Below, piece after piece: positions 54,212 through 64,000 of a stretch of 64,000 nucleotides of DNA. This stretch comes from Microbacterium aerolatum (GTDB lineage Bacteria > Actinomycetota > Actinomycetes > Actinomycetales > Microbacteriaceae). The first letter of the stretch is position 1. Each line of letters begins with the position of its first letter. The translations under genes and the position numbers were made by a program. The notes under the pieces were generated by a model that saw only the letters and a list, made by a program, of their open reading frames with translations, had not been told where the DNA came from and did not search any database. Where the stretch lies: the NCBI RefSeq assembly GCF_007988825.1, contig NZ_BJUW01000001.1, positions 124,001-188,000 of the forward strand, in the 5' to 3' direction.

Positions 54212-54249
54212 GCGAAAAGGCCCGGCACTGAGGTGCCGGGCCTTTTCGC
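54212..54249 (+). terminator. Intrinsic terminator after hpf, bidirectional
   Basis: A perfect 17-bp stem (54212-54228 with 54233-54249) encloses TGAG. The core is GC-rich, with an A4 tract before and a T4 tract after, so it works for hpf and, on the other strand, for the convergent coiled-coil gene. Confidence 0.92.
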
Positions 54250-54270
54250 TGCCGTGAGTCTGTCCAGACT

Positions 54271-55593
54271 TCAGTCGAAGATGCCGTCCAGGATGCTGCC
54301 GATCACGAGGCCGCCCATGATGCCGCCCATGATGTCGCTGCCGCCGCCGCCGCGGCGTCCGCCGCCCCAGCCGTCGCCGCCCCAACCCTGCTGCTGCGGG
54401 CGGGCCGAGTCGATGTCGCGCTGTGCGAGTTGAAGCGCCTCTGCGGCGAGCTGAGCGACGCGGCGGGACGCCGCCATCGCCTGCTCCCGCGTCTCTTCGG
54501 GGACGATCATCTCGGGGATGTCGATGCGCAGGCGCTCGGCTTCGGCGAAGCGCGTGCGTGCGTCAGCGCCGATCCAGCCGCGGTGCCCGGAGATGAGTCC
54601 GCGGGCGACGCCCAGCTGACGGTCCGCATCGTCCAGCGAGTGCTGCACGTGCGCCACAGTAGGCAGCGGGTTCTGCGCCCGGTAATTCGCCTTGGCAATG
54701 GCGTCGTCCAGGGCGGAGTTGGCCGTGCGGAGCTGCGTGAGCTCGGCGAACGGGTCATTGCGGGTTCCTGCGGGCGAGAGTGCGTCGAGGGCCTGTTCGA
54801 GATCGGTGACGGCCGCCGTCACAGCGGGGATCTTCGGAGCGGTGCGTGCCGCGATGATGTCTCCGCGCGAGTCTGCGACGACCTCGGCGAGCGTGGACTC
54901 TGCGCGCAGCGCCTCGATCTCGAAGTCTTCGACGGCGTCCAGCAGGGCGCTCGCGCGTCGAGTGGCCTCGGTCGCGGTCTCCAGCGCGAGGTTCGCCTCC
55001 TCGTTCTGGCGTGCCGCTCGGCGCCGCTCGGACACCTCTGCGCCATGCGTTGCGAAGGCGATCAGCTGCTCGGCCTCATCGGCGGATGCCGTGATCTGAT
55101 GCATCGCCGACTCTGAGTACCGCGACGTGAGCCGTTCGATCGTCGCACGGGTCTGCGGGATCCGCGCGGTCAGCGCTTCAGCATCCTTGCGCACCTGCGC
55201 GACGACCTGCGGAGCCTGCCGCACGCGGGCGACCGAATCGGCGAGCGCGGCTGTCTTCTCGTCGAGAAGGTCCTCTGCCCAGTCGCACAGCTGCACGATG
55301 CGGGCGTTGCGGGTGCGGAGCTCCTCGTCGGTGTCGGGGATCTCGTCGTGATTGAGCTGGTGCAGCTGGAAGGCCTCGCGCAGGTGGGTCTTGACCGAGT
55401 CCAGCGCGGCCTTCAGATCCTTCGTGAGCGAGATTCCGAGCTCGGCCTCGGCGAACGCGAGCTCGTCGCCCGCTGTGCGGATCCGCTCGTCGGCGGCGAC
55501 GAGCGCCTGCTCTGCGCGACGGGCCAGATCGGCGTCCTGCGCCGCCTGTGCAGCCTCTTGCTCGCGTTTGCGCTTACCCCAGAAACCAGCCAT
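54271..55593 (-). CDS. Cytoplasmic coiled-coil protein with glycine-rich tail, unknown function
   Basis: The protein has 440 residues and no signal peptide. Residues 1-390 are highly helical, with coiled-coil character and many Ala/Glu/Arg (ERIRTAGDELAFAEAELGI). The last ~50 residues are glycine-rich (QQGWGGDGWGGGRRGGGGS) and end in IMGGLVIGSILDGIF. Parts such as ARIPQTRATIERLTSRY resemble the helical region that follows the TPM domain in larger actinobacterial proteins, but the TPM domain and membrane anchor are missing. It could be a phage-shock-like or scaffold protein. The start has TAGGAT six nt upstream. Confidence 0.6.
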   Translation of the reverse strand: MAGFWGKRKREQEAAQAAQDADLARRAEQALVAADERIRTAGDELAFAEAELGISLTKDLKAALDSVKTHLREAFQLHQLNHDEIPDTDEELRTRNARIVQLCDWAEDLLDEKTAALADSVARVRQAPQVVAQVRKDAEALTARIPQTRATIERLTSRYSESAMHQITASADEAEQLIAFATHGAEVSERRRAARQNEEANLALETATEATRRASALLDAVEDFEIEALRAESTLAEVVADSRGDIIAARTAPKIPAVTAAVTDLEQALDALSPAGTRNDPFAELTQLRTANSALDDAIAKANYRAQNPLPTVAHVQHSLDDADRQLGVARGLISGHRGWIGADARTRFAEAERLRIDIPEMIVPEETREQAMAASRRVAQLAAEALQLAQRDIDSARPQQQGWGGDGWGGGRRGGGGSDIMGGIMGGLVIGSILDGIFD

Positions 55594-55599
55594 GGATCG

Positions 55600-55605
55600 A
55601 TCCTA
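55600..55605 (-). promoter_or_regulatory. Leaderless-type -10 box for the coiled-coil gene
   Basis: On the minus strand TAGGAT ends 6 nt before ATG 55593. Confidence 0.45.
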
Positions 55606-55634
55606 CTTTCCGTACGCCATGCGCGCGCTGTGGA

Positions 55635-58502
55635 TCAGGCGATCACCGTGCGGCGGGTGAGCTCAGGCGTGCGTGGCGGGATGAGCCAGGAGACTGCGGC
55701 GATGAGCAGCGGCAGGGCGAACGCCAGGGCAGCCAGGGCAAGCCACGGCACGTCGGAGACGACGAGGTCGCCCCGAGACTGGATCGCGAAGCCGATCGGG
55801 GGCAGGACACCGGCGGCGGCTCCGGCGATCGTGCCGAACCCGGCGATGATGAGACCCTGCCAGAAGCCGATCCGTCTGCGGAGCCCCGGGGTGCCGCCCA
55901 CCGCGGTGAGCGTGGCGTCGTCGGGGCGCCGCTCGAATCGTGCAAGACCGAGCGCGACTGCGGATGCGCCCAGGACGAGGACCGCAACGCCGATGAGGAT
56001 CGGGAACATCCAGAACATGTCGTCGGACGGGCCGCGCTCATAGGACGGCGAGAGAGCCACGTCAGAGGTGCTCAGGAGCGTGGCGTGCGAATAGACGCGG
56101 TCGACGTCATCGATCTCGAGCGGATGCGCGAGAGCAGCCATGACCTTGACCGGTTGGATCACCATCCCGAGCCTGTCGGCGGTCTCGGGAGAGATGACGA
56201 TCGCCAGCGGCTGATCGGACGCATCGATCACGATCGCGTCGATCGCCTGCTGCCACTGCGGTTCCGCGGCGGGAGGCTGCTCGGGCTGGCGCTGCCAGAC
56301 ATTGTCCGGGACACGTCCCTCATATGACTCGCGGGCCGTCCATGACGCGACGTCGATGGTGTCGTCGGTGACCCAGCGTTCATCGGCGACGAGCGCGCTT
56401 CCGGAGCGGAAGGCGCTCAGCTGAGCGGGGGAGAGATCGATGCCGAGAACCGTCGACAGTGCGCCGGGTTCAACCACTGAGATCGGATTCATCGGCCACT
56501 GCCCGGTGTATCGGTACGACATCTCCGTCGTCGGGTCGATCAGGTACTCCTCGGGCATCACTGCGATGATCCAGTGATCCTCGGCCGGAACGTCTTGCGG
56601 CGAGGAGTAGTAACCGGTGTCCGACTGGCTCCGGATGACTCCGACGCTCGTCGCGCCGGCATCCGTGACCAGTTCCAGGGCGGCGTCAGCCGCGTCGTCG
56701 GCCTGCTCGGCGTTCACTGGCATGACGATCCCGTTCCCGTTCGGGTAGAACTCCACGGACAGCGAGCCGACGGGGCCCTGGTAGAACCAGTTCCGATTCG
56801 AGTTGCCCATTTGCATCGCCGACTGCGAGATCGCGAAGACCGCGATGAACACCGTCGCTCCGATCGCCGCGAACGCGGGAACCGTGCGCGAGGCGTTGGC
56901 TGCGGCATCCCGCGATGCCAGGCGCGCGGCGAGTCCGATGCGCGAGAGCACGCGCGAGGCGAGCCAGAGCAGCCAGCGTCCGGAGAGCAGGATGCCGATC
57001 TGCACGAGGATCGGGCCTATCACGATTCCGGATGGCGGGATCACTCGAAGAGGCGAATCGGCCGCCAGCTCCGTGTAGGCGATCGCATTGATCGATGCCA
57101 TCGCCAGAGCGCTCAGGATCGTGAGCCCCACGCCCACGACGAGGATGATCGAGCCCCAGATCGGCCGCGAAGCCTGTGGGGTCTGCGGTCGTCGTGCGCC
57201 TCGCAGTGCGCTCAGCGTGTCGGAGCGCGCGACAGAGCGTGCCGGGATCGCGGCCGATGCCGTTCCCACAAGGACCGAGAAGATCAGGATGCAGGCAAGC
57301 ACCGCCCAAGGGGCATGGAAGCCCCAGTAGCGGGTGCCGGAGCCGTCGTCGGTGAGCCACATCACGAGCGCCGCGAGGCCGACGCCGAGGGCGAGCCCGA
57401 TCACACCTCCGGCGGCTCCGAGAACCGTGCCCTGCAGGACGATGGTCCGCCTGAGGTCTGCGCCGGTTGCTCCGACGCTCGCGGCGACCGCGAGTGATCG
57501 CTGTTGACGTCGAGCCGCGACCGAGAAGGCGGCACCGGCGAGCATGACCACGACGTATGCGGCGAAGAGCCCGGCGGCGCCCAGCATCATGACGTAGCCC
57601 TGCACGGCGCCGTCGCCTGAACTGAACGTCACCCAATCGTCCGACTCCGTCGCCTGCGGCGGATCGAGCACGACCTCGCGCGAGTACGCGACGACCCCCT
57701 GTTCGTTGAGGGCCTGGACATCTCCCCAGCTCAGGGCGTCGTCAGGCAGGAACCACTTCGTCGCGCCGGTCAGGGTGTCGGACTGAAGGAAGAGAGCGGT
57801 CTGCGTCGAGGGCGTGGACACCGCGGTCATCGTCCCCACGACGGTGAAGGTTGCGCTGGACGCGTCGAGCTCGATGTCATCACCGATCGTGATCCCGAAA
57901 CGCTCCAGCCCGGCCGGGGTGACAAGGATCTCATCGGCGGCTGCGGGTATCCGCCCGTCGACGAGATCGAATCGACCTTGGAACCGGGAGTCCCAGACCT
58001 CGCCGTCCCACGCCGGCAGCGACGCCAGGCCTGTCGCTGTCTCCGCCCGGACCTGGCCTTCGGTCACCGCGATCGCTTCGGTTCCGGAGGGGAGCGCGGT
58101 GACGGGATCCGGCAGCGGGTCGCCCTCCGGCATGGTCATCTGATCGTTCTGGAATGGATAACCGTTCCACCCGGGCTCGGTCGGCGACTGCCAGAATCCA
58201 GCATCCGGCACTCCGACCGGCTGCACCCACGCCTCCATCTGACCGAGCTCGGCGCGCACCGACTCCTCGGGCGTCGAGACTGTGCTCCACACGACGACAG
58301 AGAATGCCGCCATCCCGGCGATGGGAAGGGCGATCAGCGTAGCGATCAGGATGCTCGATGAAACCGTGCGCCGCACTTGGCGGCGTGCGAGACGAGAGGC
58401 GACTCGCCACCGGGCGCGGTACGTGCCGGTTCTCCGCTTCGTGCGTGCAGGCGTGGCGGTCGGTCCGGGCCGGCCGCCTCGCTTCTCGAGTGTCGAACTC
58501 AT
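55635..58502 (-). CDS. FtsX-like ABC permease, large
   Basis: The protein has 955 residues. A first helix near residues 50-75 (TVSSSILIATLIALPIAGM) is followed by a long outer domain, and a second FtsX-type block lies near 310-500. A second outer domain and a last FtsX block (LIGVAVLVLGASAVALGLAR and IIAGFGTIAGAAAGV) end it. The domain order (helix, outer, three helices, then repeat) is that of large FtsX/MacB-type permeases. Its ATG overlaps the ATPase stop (ATGA). The partner ATPase and the PadR regulator are encoded just upstream. The transported substrate is unknown; peptide or drug export is the common theme. Confidence 0.88.
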   Translation of the reverse strand: MSSTLEKRGGRPGPTATPARTKRRTGTYRARWRVASRLARRQVRRTVSSSILIATLIALPIAGMAAFSVVVWSTVSTPEESVRAELGQMEAWVQPVGVPDAGFWQSPTEPGWNGYPFQNDQMTMPEGDPLPDPVTALPSGTEAIAVTEGQVRAETATGLASLPAWDGEVWDSRFQGRFDLVDGRIPAAADEILVTPAGLERFGITIGDDIELDASSATFTVVGTMTAVSTPSTQTALFLQSDTLTGATKWFLPDDALSWGDVQALNEQGVVAYSREVVLDPPQATESDDWVTFSSGDGAVQGYVMMLGAAGLFAAYVVVMLAGAAFSVAARRQQRSLAVAASVGATGADLRRTIVLQGTVLGAAGGVIGLALGVGLAALVMWLTDDGSGTRYWGFHAPWAVLACILIFSVLVGTASAAIPARSVARSDTLSALRGARRPQTPQASRPIWGSIILVVGVGLTILSALAMASINAIAYTELAADSPLRVIPPSGIVIGPILVQIGILLSGRWLLWLASRVLSRIGLAARLASRDAAANASRTVPAFAAIGATVFIAVFAISQSAMQMGNSNRNWFYQGPVGSLSVEFYPNGNGIVMPVNAEQADDAADAALELVTDAGATSVGVIRSQSDTGYYSSPQDVPAEDHWIIAVMPEEYLIDPTTEMSYRYTGQWPMNPISVVEPGALSTVLGIDLSPAQLSAFRSGSALVADERWVTDDTIDVASWTARESYEGRVPDNVWQRQPEQPPAAEPQWQQAIDAIVIDASDQPLAIVISPETADRLGMVIQPVKVMAALAHPLEIDDVDRVYSHATLLSTSDVALSPSYERGPSDDMFWMFPILIGVAVLVLGASAVALGLARFERRPDDATLTAVGGTPGLRRRIGFWQGLIIAGFGTIAGAAAGVLPPIGFAIQSRGDLVVSDVPWLALAALAFALPLLIAAVSWLIPPRTPELTRRTVIA

Positions 58503-59221
58503 CGCGCGGTGCCGCTCAAGAGGCTTTCGGCACTTTCATGCCTCGCCTCGTCCACGATGCGCCCGTCGCGCAGGAACACGACACGATCGGCGAACCCCGC
58601 GTGCCGAGCCTCGTGGGTGACGAGGATCCCCGCGGCGCCGGCGTCCACACGCGCTCGCAGCATCCGCAGCACCATCTCGCCGGTGACGGAGTCCAGCGCA
58701 CCGGTCGGCTCGTCGGCGAGGATGAGGCGCCGCCCGCCCACCACGGCGCGGGCGATCGCGACGCGCTGCTGTTGCCCTCCGGAGAGATCGTCGGGGTAGG
58801 AGGCGAGCTTGTCCGCCAGGCCCACGGATGCGAGAGCGTCCTTACCCGCACGACGGGCCACGCGCCCGCGGAAGCCGTCGAGTTCCAGCGGGAGCGTCAC
58901 GTTCTCGAGCGCGGTGAGAGTGGGGATGAGGTTGAAGTCCTGGAAGACGAACCCCAGCGATCGGCGGCGGAGCCTTGCGATCTCGGCGCGGGACTGCTCG
59001 CTGAGGTACGAGCCTTCGATGATCACCTCACCGCCGGTCGGCGTCGCCAGGCCTCCGGCGACCGAGAGCAGCGTCGACTTGCCCGAGCCGGACGCGCCCA
59101 TGATCGCCACGAGCTCGCCCTGCCGGACTTCTAGGTCTACGCCCGACAGTGCCGAGACGGCAGTCGCGCCCTGTCCGTACTGCTGCGTGATGCCGACCAG
59201 CTGCAGAATCGTCTCGGTCAT
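58499..59221 (-). CDS. ABC transporter ATPase, LolD/MacB-type
   Basis: The protein has 240 residues. Walker A is GASGSGKST, the signature is [15 protein letters not shown], Walker B is [12 protein letters not shown], and the switch is [26 protein letters not shown] is the Q-loop typical of the LolD/MacB group that works with FtsX permeases. The start is ATG 59221, overlapping the stop of the PadR gene. It forms an exporter with the FtsX protein encoded next. The expression is probably controlled by PadR. Confidence 0.9.
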   Translation of the reverse strand: MTETILQLVGITQQYGQGATAVSALSGVDLEVRQGELVAIMGASGSGKSTLLSVAGGLATPTGGEVIIEGSYLSEQSRAEIARLRRRSLGFVFQDFNLIPTLTALENVTLPLELDGFRGRVARRAGKDALASVGLADKLASYPDDLSGGQQQRVAIARAVVGGRRLILADEPTGALDSVTGEMVLRMLRARVDAGAAGILVTHEARHAGFADRVVFLRDGRIVDEARHESAESLLSGTAR

Positions 59222-59820
59222 CTCGCCGTCGCCTCCTGGTTCGCGGGACGCCCGCGCTTCGGGCGCTCTGTCGCGAGTTCGAGTCCCATCGCGTGATCCG
59301 GATGCGGCGCAAGCCGCTGCTCGGTGTGGTCGAGCCAGCGCACCTCGGCCTCGGCGGCGAAGATCATCGAGTCCACCACCAGCGACCACGCGAGCTCTGC
59401 CGAACCTTCGGGGTCGCCGCCGGCGTACTTCGCGCGCTGCATGCTCTGCAGGTGTGAGAGCGACGCGCGTCGCTGCGCCTGGATGACCGCCGTGACATCG
59501 ACTCCGGGAAGGGTGGCGGCCACGGCGAGCTTGATCGCCAGCTCATCGCGGGTCGCCTGCGTGCGGACGACGGGGGAGGAGAGCCACTGCGCGACCTCGG
59601 CGGATCCGGCATCCGTGATCTGCCAGTACACGTGGCCCTGATCGTCAGGTTCCCCGCGCTCGACCAGACCGTCCCGCTCGAGGCGTTCGAGGGTGTTGTA
59701 GATCTGGCCGACGTTCAGTGGCCACGTGGAACCGGTGCGGCGATCGAACTCCGCCCGCAACTGGTAGCCGTAGCAGGGCCCCTGGTCGAGGATGGCGAGC
59801 AGGCTCTGGCGAACGGACAA
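59218..59820 (-). CDS. PadR-family transcriptional regulator with TTG start
   Basis: The protein has 200 residues. The winged helix reads [20 protein letters not shown] and continues with [24 protein letters not shown]; the C-terminal region is a Vir-type helical domain. TTG 59820 is chosen since an AGGAGG lies five nt upstream, and reading further upstream gives unconserved sequence. It heads the operon with the ABC ATPase and FtsX permease. PadR proteins usually repress a neighbouring transporter operon and respond to a small ligand. Confidence 0.85.
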   Translation of the reverse strand: MSVRQSLLAILDQGPCYGYQLRAEFDRRTGSTWPLNVGQIYNTLERLERDGLVERGEPDDQGHVYWQITDAGSAEVAQWLSSPVVRTQATRDELAIKLAVAATLPGVDVTAVIQAQRRASLSHLQSMQRAKYAGGDPEGSAELAWSLVVDSMIFAAEAEVRWLDHTEQRLAPHPDHAMGLELATERPKRGRPANQEATAR

Positions 59821-59825
59821 TGCGA

Positions 59826-59831
59826 CCTCCT
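59826..59831 (-). promoter_or_regulatory. Ribosome binding site setting a TTG start
   Basis: On the minus strand AGGAGG is five nt before TTG 59820. It is the clearest Shine-Dalgarno near the PadR start and decides for TTG over any ATG. Confidence 0.75.
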
Positions 59832-59845
59832 GAAATGATTGCTGA

Positions 59846-59857
59846 GTAAATATATAC
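59846..59857. promoter_or_regulatory. Possible PadR operator over an AT-rich -10
   Basis: GTAAATATATAC is an imperfect palindrome (GTA-ATAT-TAC with two mismatched positions). It lies between the PadR gene and the secA upstream region and contains the only TATATA-like box there. PadR autorepression is a guess. Confidence 0.3.
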
Positions 59858-60011
59858 ACGGAAATGGTCAGCCGGCACCAGATCCGGCCGCTGCGGCGTG
59901 TTCGTACGCAGACGACGCAAAGGTCACCGGCCGGTAACATGGCGAGGTATGCCCGGCACCGAAGCCCGATCTGGGTGGCTGGGATTGACCCACAAAAGGG
60001 AGATGACTTAA

Positions 60012-62783
<2,772 letters not shown>

Positions 62784-62789
62784 GGCACG

Positions 62790-62829
62790 TTGAGAAAGCC
62801 TGCCGGTGAATGCCGGTAGGCTTTCTCAA
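62790..62829 (+). terminator. SecA terminator hairpin, overlapping the next promoter and start codon
   Basis: Arms 62790-62806 and 62813-62829 pair over 17 bases with one G-U, around a six-base loop. The right arm contains the -10-like TAGGCT (62817-62822) and ends at the A of the aminotransferase ATG (62829). It would act as terminator for secA, though the T-run is short. Confidence 0.7.
62817..62822 (+). promoter_or_regulatory. Leaderless-type -10 box for the aminotransferase
   Basis: TAGGCT ends 6 nt before ATG 62829 and sits inside the right arm of the secA hairpin. Confidence 0.5.
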
Positions 62830-64000
62830 TGACCCAGTCGCGCCACTTCGACCAGTCGTCGAAGCTCAAGAACGTCCTGTACGAGATCCGTGGAAAGGTT
62901 CCGGCAGAGGCGGCGCGCCTGGAGGCCGACGGTCACAGCATCCTCAAGCTCAACACCGGCAATCCGGCCATCTTCGGGTTCGAAGCACCCCACCAGATCG
63001 TGCACGACATGCTGGCCGCGCTGCCGACCGCGCACGGATACAGCGACAGCAAGGGCATCATCTCCGCTCGCCGAGCGGTCGTGAGCCGCTACGAGCAGAC
63101 CCCGGGCTTCCCCTCCTTCGGTCCGGATGACGTGTATCTCGGCAACGGAGTATCCGAGCTCATCACGATGACCATGCAGGCTCTGCTCGACGAGGGCGAC
63201 GAAGTCCTGATCCCGGCTCCCGACTACCCGCTGTGGACGGCGATGACCAGCCTCGCGGACGGCACCCCTGTGCACTACCTCTGCGACGAGCAGAACGGCT
63301 GGGAGCCCGACCTCGAGGACATCCGGTCCAAGGTCACACCGCGCACCAAGGCGATCGTCATCATCAACCCCAACAACCCGACCGGCGCGGTCTACTCGCG
63401 CGAGGTGCTGGAGGGGATGGTGCAGATCGCCCGTGAGAACGAACTGCTGATCCTGTCCGACGAGATCTACGACCGCATCCTGTTCGATGATGCCGTGCAC
63501 ATCCCAACGGCGACGCTCGCGCCGGATCTGCTGTGCCTGACCTTCAACGGGCTCTCCAAGACGTACCGCGTCGCCGGATTCCGGTCGGGCTGGCTGGTCA
63601 TCACGGGCCCGCAGCAGCACGCGAAGGGGTTCCTCGAGGGCATCACGCTGCTCGCCTCCACCCGGCTGTGCCCGAACGTCCCCGCGCAGCACGCGGTGCA
63701 GGCCGCACTCGGCGGCGTGCAGTCGATCGACTCGCTCATCGCGCCGTCCGGGCGTCTGCACGAGCAGCGCGACATCGCCTGGCAGGGACTCGAGTCGATC
63801 CCGGGGGTATCGTGCGTGAAGCCTCAGGGCGCGCTGTACGCGTTTCCGCGTCTGGATCCCGAGGTCCACGAGATCTACGACGACGAGAAGTTCGTCTACG
63901 ACCTGCTGGTCGCCGAGCGGATCCTGCTCGTGCAGGGGACCGGGTTCAACTGGCCCACTCCGGATCACTTCCGCGTCGTGACGTTGCCCGAACCCCGCGT
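62829..64000 (+). CDS. alaA: Class I aminotransferase, alanine/valine type, cut by window end
   Basis: At least 390 residues are in the window, with no stop reached. The PLP lysine is K244 (NGLSKTYRVAGFRSGW), and INPNNPTGAVYSREVLE and SDEIYDRILFDD are family motifs. The start TQSRHFDQSSKLKNVLYEIR, with EIRG and then LNTGNPAIFGFEAP, matches the AlaA group (alanine transaminase). It uses PLP in the cytoplasm to move amino groups between alanine and 2-oxoglutarate. ATG 62829 has no ribosome binding site and sits 6 nt after TAGGCT, so it would be leaderless. The last few dozen bases are missing. Confidence 0.9.
   Translation, partial: MTQSRHFDQSSKLKNVLYEIRGKVPAEAARLEADGHSILKLNTGNPAIFGFEAPHQIVHDMLAALPTAHGYSDSKGIISARRAVVSRYEQTPGFPSFGPDDVYLGNGVSELITMTMQALLDEGDEVLIPAPDYPLWTAMTSLADGTPVHYLCDEQNGWEPDLEDIRSKVTPRTKAIVIINPNNPTGAVYSREVLEGMVQIARENELLILSDEIYDRILFDDAVHIPTATLAPDLLCLTFNGLSKTYRVAGFRSGWLVITGPQQHAKGFLEGITLLASTRLCPNVPAQHAVQAALGGVQSIDSLIAPSGRLHEQRDIAWQGLESIPGVSCVKPQGALYAFPRLDPEVHEIYDDEKFVYDLLVAERILLVQGTGFNWPTPDHFRVVTLPEPR

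Overview
The window is high-GC actinobacterial chromosome, most likely from Microbacteriaceae (Microbacterium-like). The evidence is a WhiB2-type regulator, the mtrA-mtrB-lpqB-hpf-secA core order, a DUF222/HNH protein, DUF3499 and DUF5719 genes, many GTG starts, GTGA/ATGA gene overlaps, and many start codons lying 6-9 nt after a TAnnnT -10 box (leaderless-type promoters). No rRNA, tRNA, CRISPR array, insertion sequence or prophage was seen, and no stretch above about 200 bp lacks a gene.

Positions 1-18555 hold a surface-polysaccharide locus. First come the end of a hexapeptide acetyltransferase, a CBS-nucleotidyltransferase (PtmE-like) and a CMP-nonulosonate synthetase (NeuA/LegF-like), which suggests a sialic-acid-like sugar. 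Next is a candidate transferase carrying HP and S/T motifs, then a Wzm/Wzt-type exporter, a DUF6541 membrane protein, a polyprenyl-phosphate-type GT2, a DUF2304 protein and a GT4. The WbpD-WbpE-WbpB block, a PglK-like ABC flippase and two more glycosyltransferases follow. On the minus strand are a truncated acyltransferase, a GT4 and a small unknown protein.

Positions 18612-29925 hold a UDP-GlcNAc 2-epimerase and a UDP-sugar 6-dehydrogenase, which complete a possible UDP-ManNAc3NAcA (or UDP-ManNAcA) route with WbpB/E/D. UDP-galactopyranose mutase, a second Wzm/Wzt exporter, an anchored protein of unknown role, GlfT1- and GlfT2-like galactofuranosyltransferases and two O-antigen polymerase/ligase-type membrane proteins follow. 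The arrangement resembles the mycobacterial galactan machinery. Together the left 30 kb looks like a factory for at least two cell-wall glycans, one with acidic amino sugars and one with galactofuranose.

Positions 30020-40927 are conserved-type chromosome: manA, a DUF222/HNH endonuclease, whiB2, a large GT2 membrane protein, DUF5719, a zincin-like protein without HExxH, DUF3499, RDD, SpoIIM-like and aquaporin genes. Positions 41035-42970 are a fur-katA pair with a visible operator. Positions 43035-48434 are a five-gene minus-strand operon (membrane protein, DUF4129, DUF4350, MoxR, DUF58). Positions 48608-54207 carry mtrA-mtrB-lpqB, a ComF-type gene and hpf, closed by a strong terminator. After that come a coiled-coil protein, a PadR/ABC/FtsX operon, secA, and an aminotransferase cut by the window edge.
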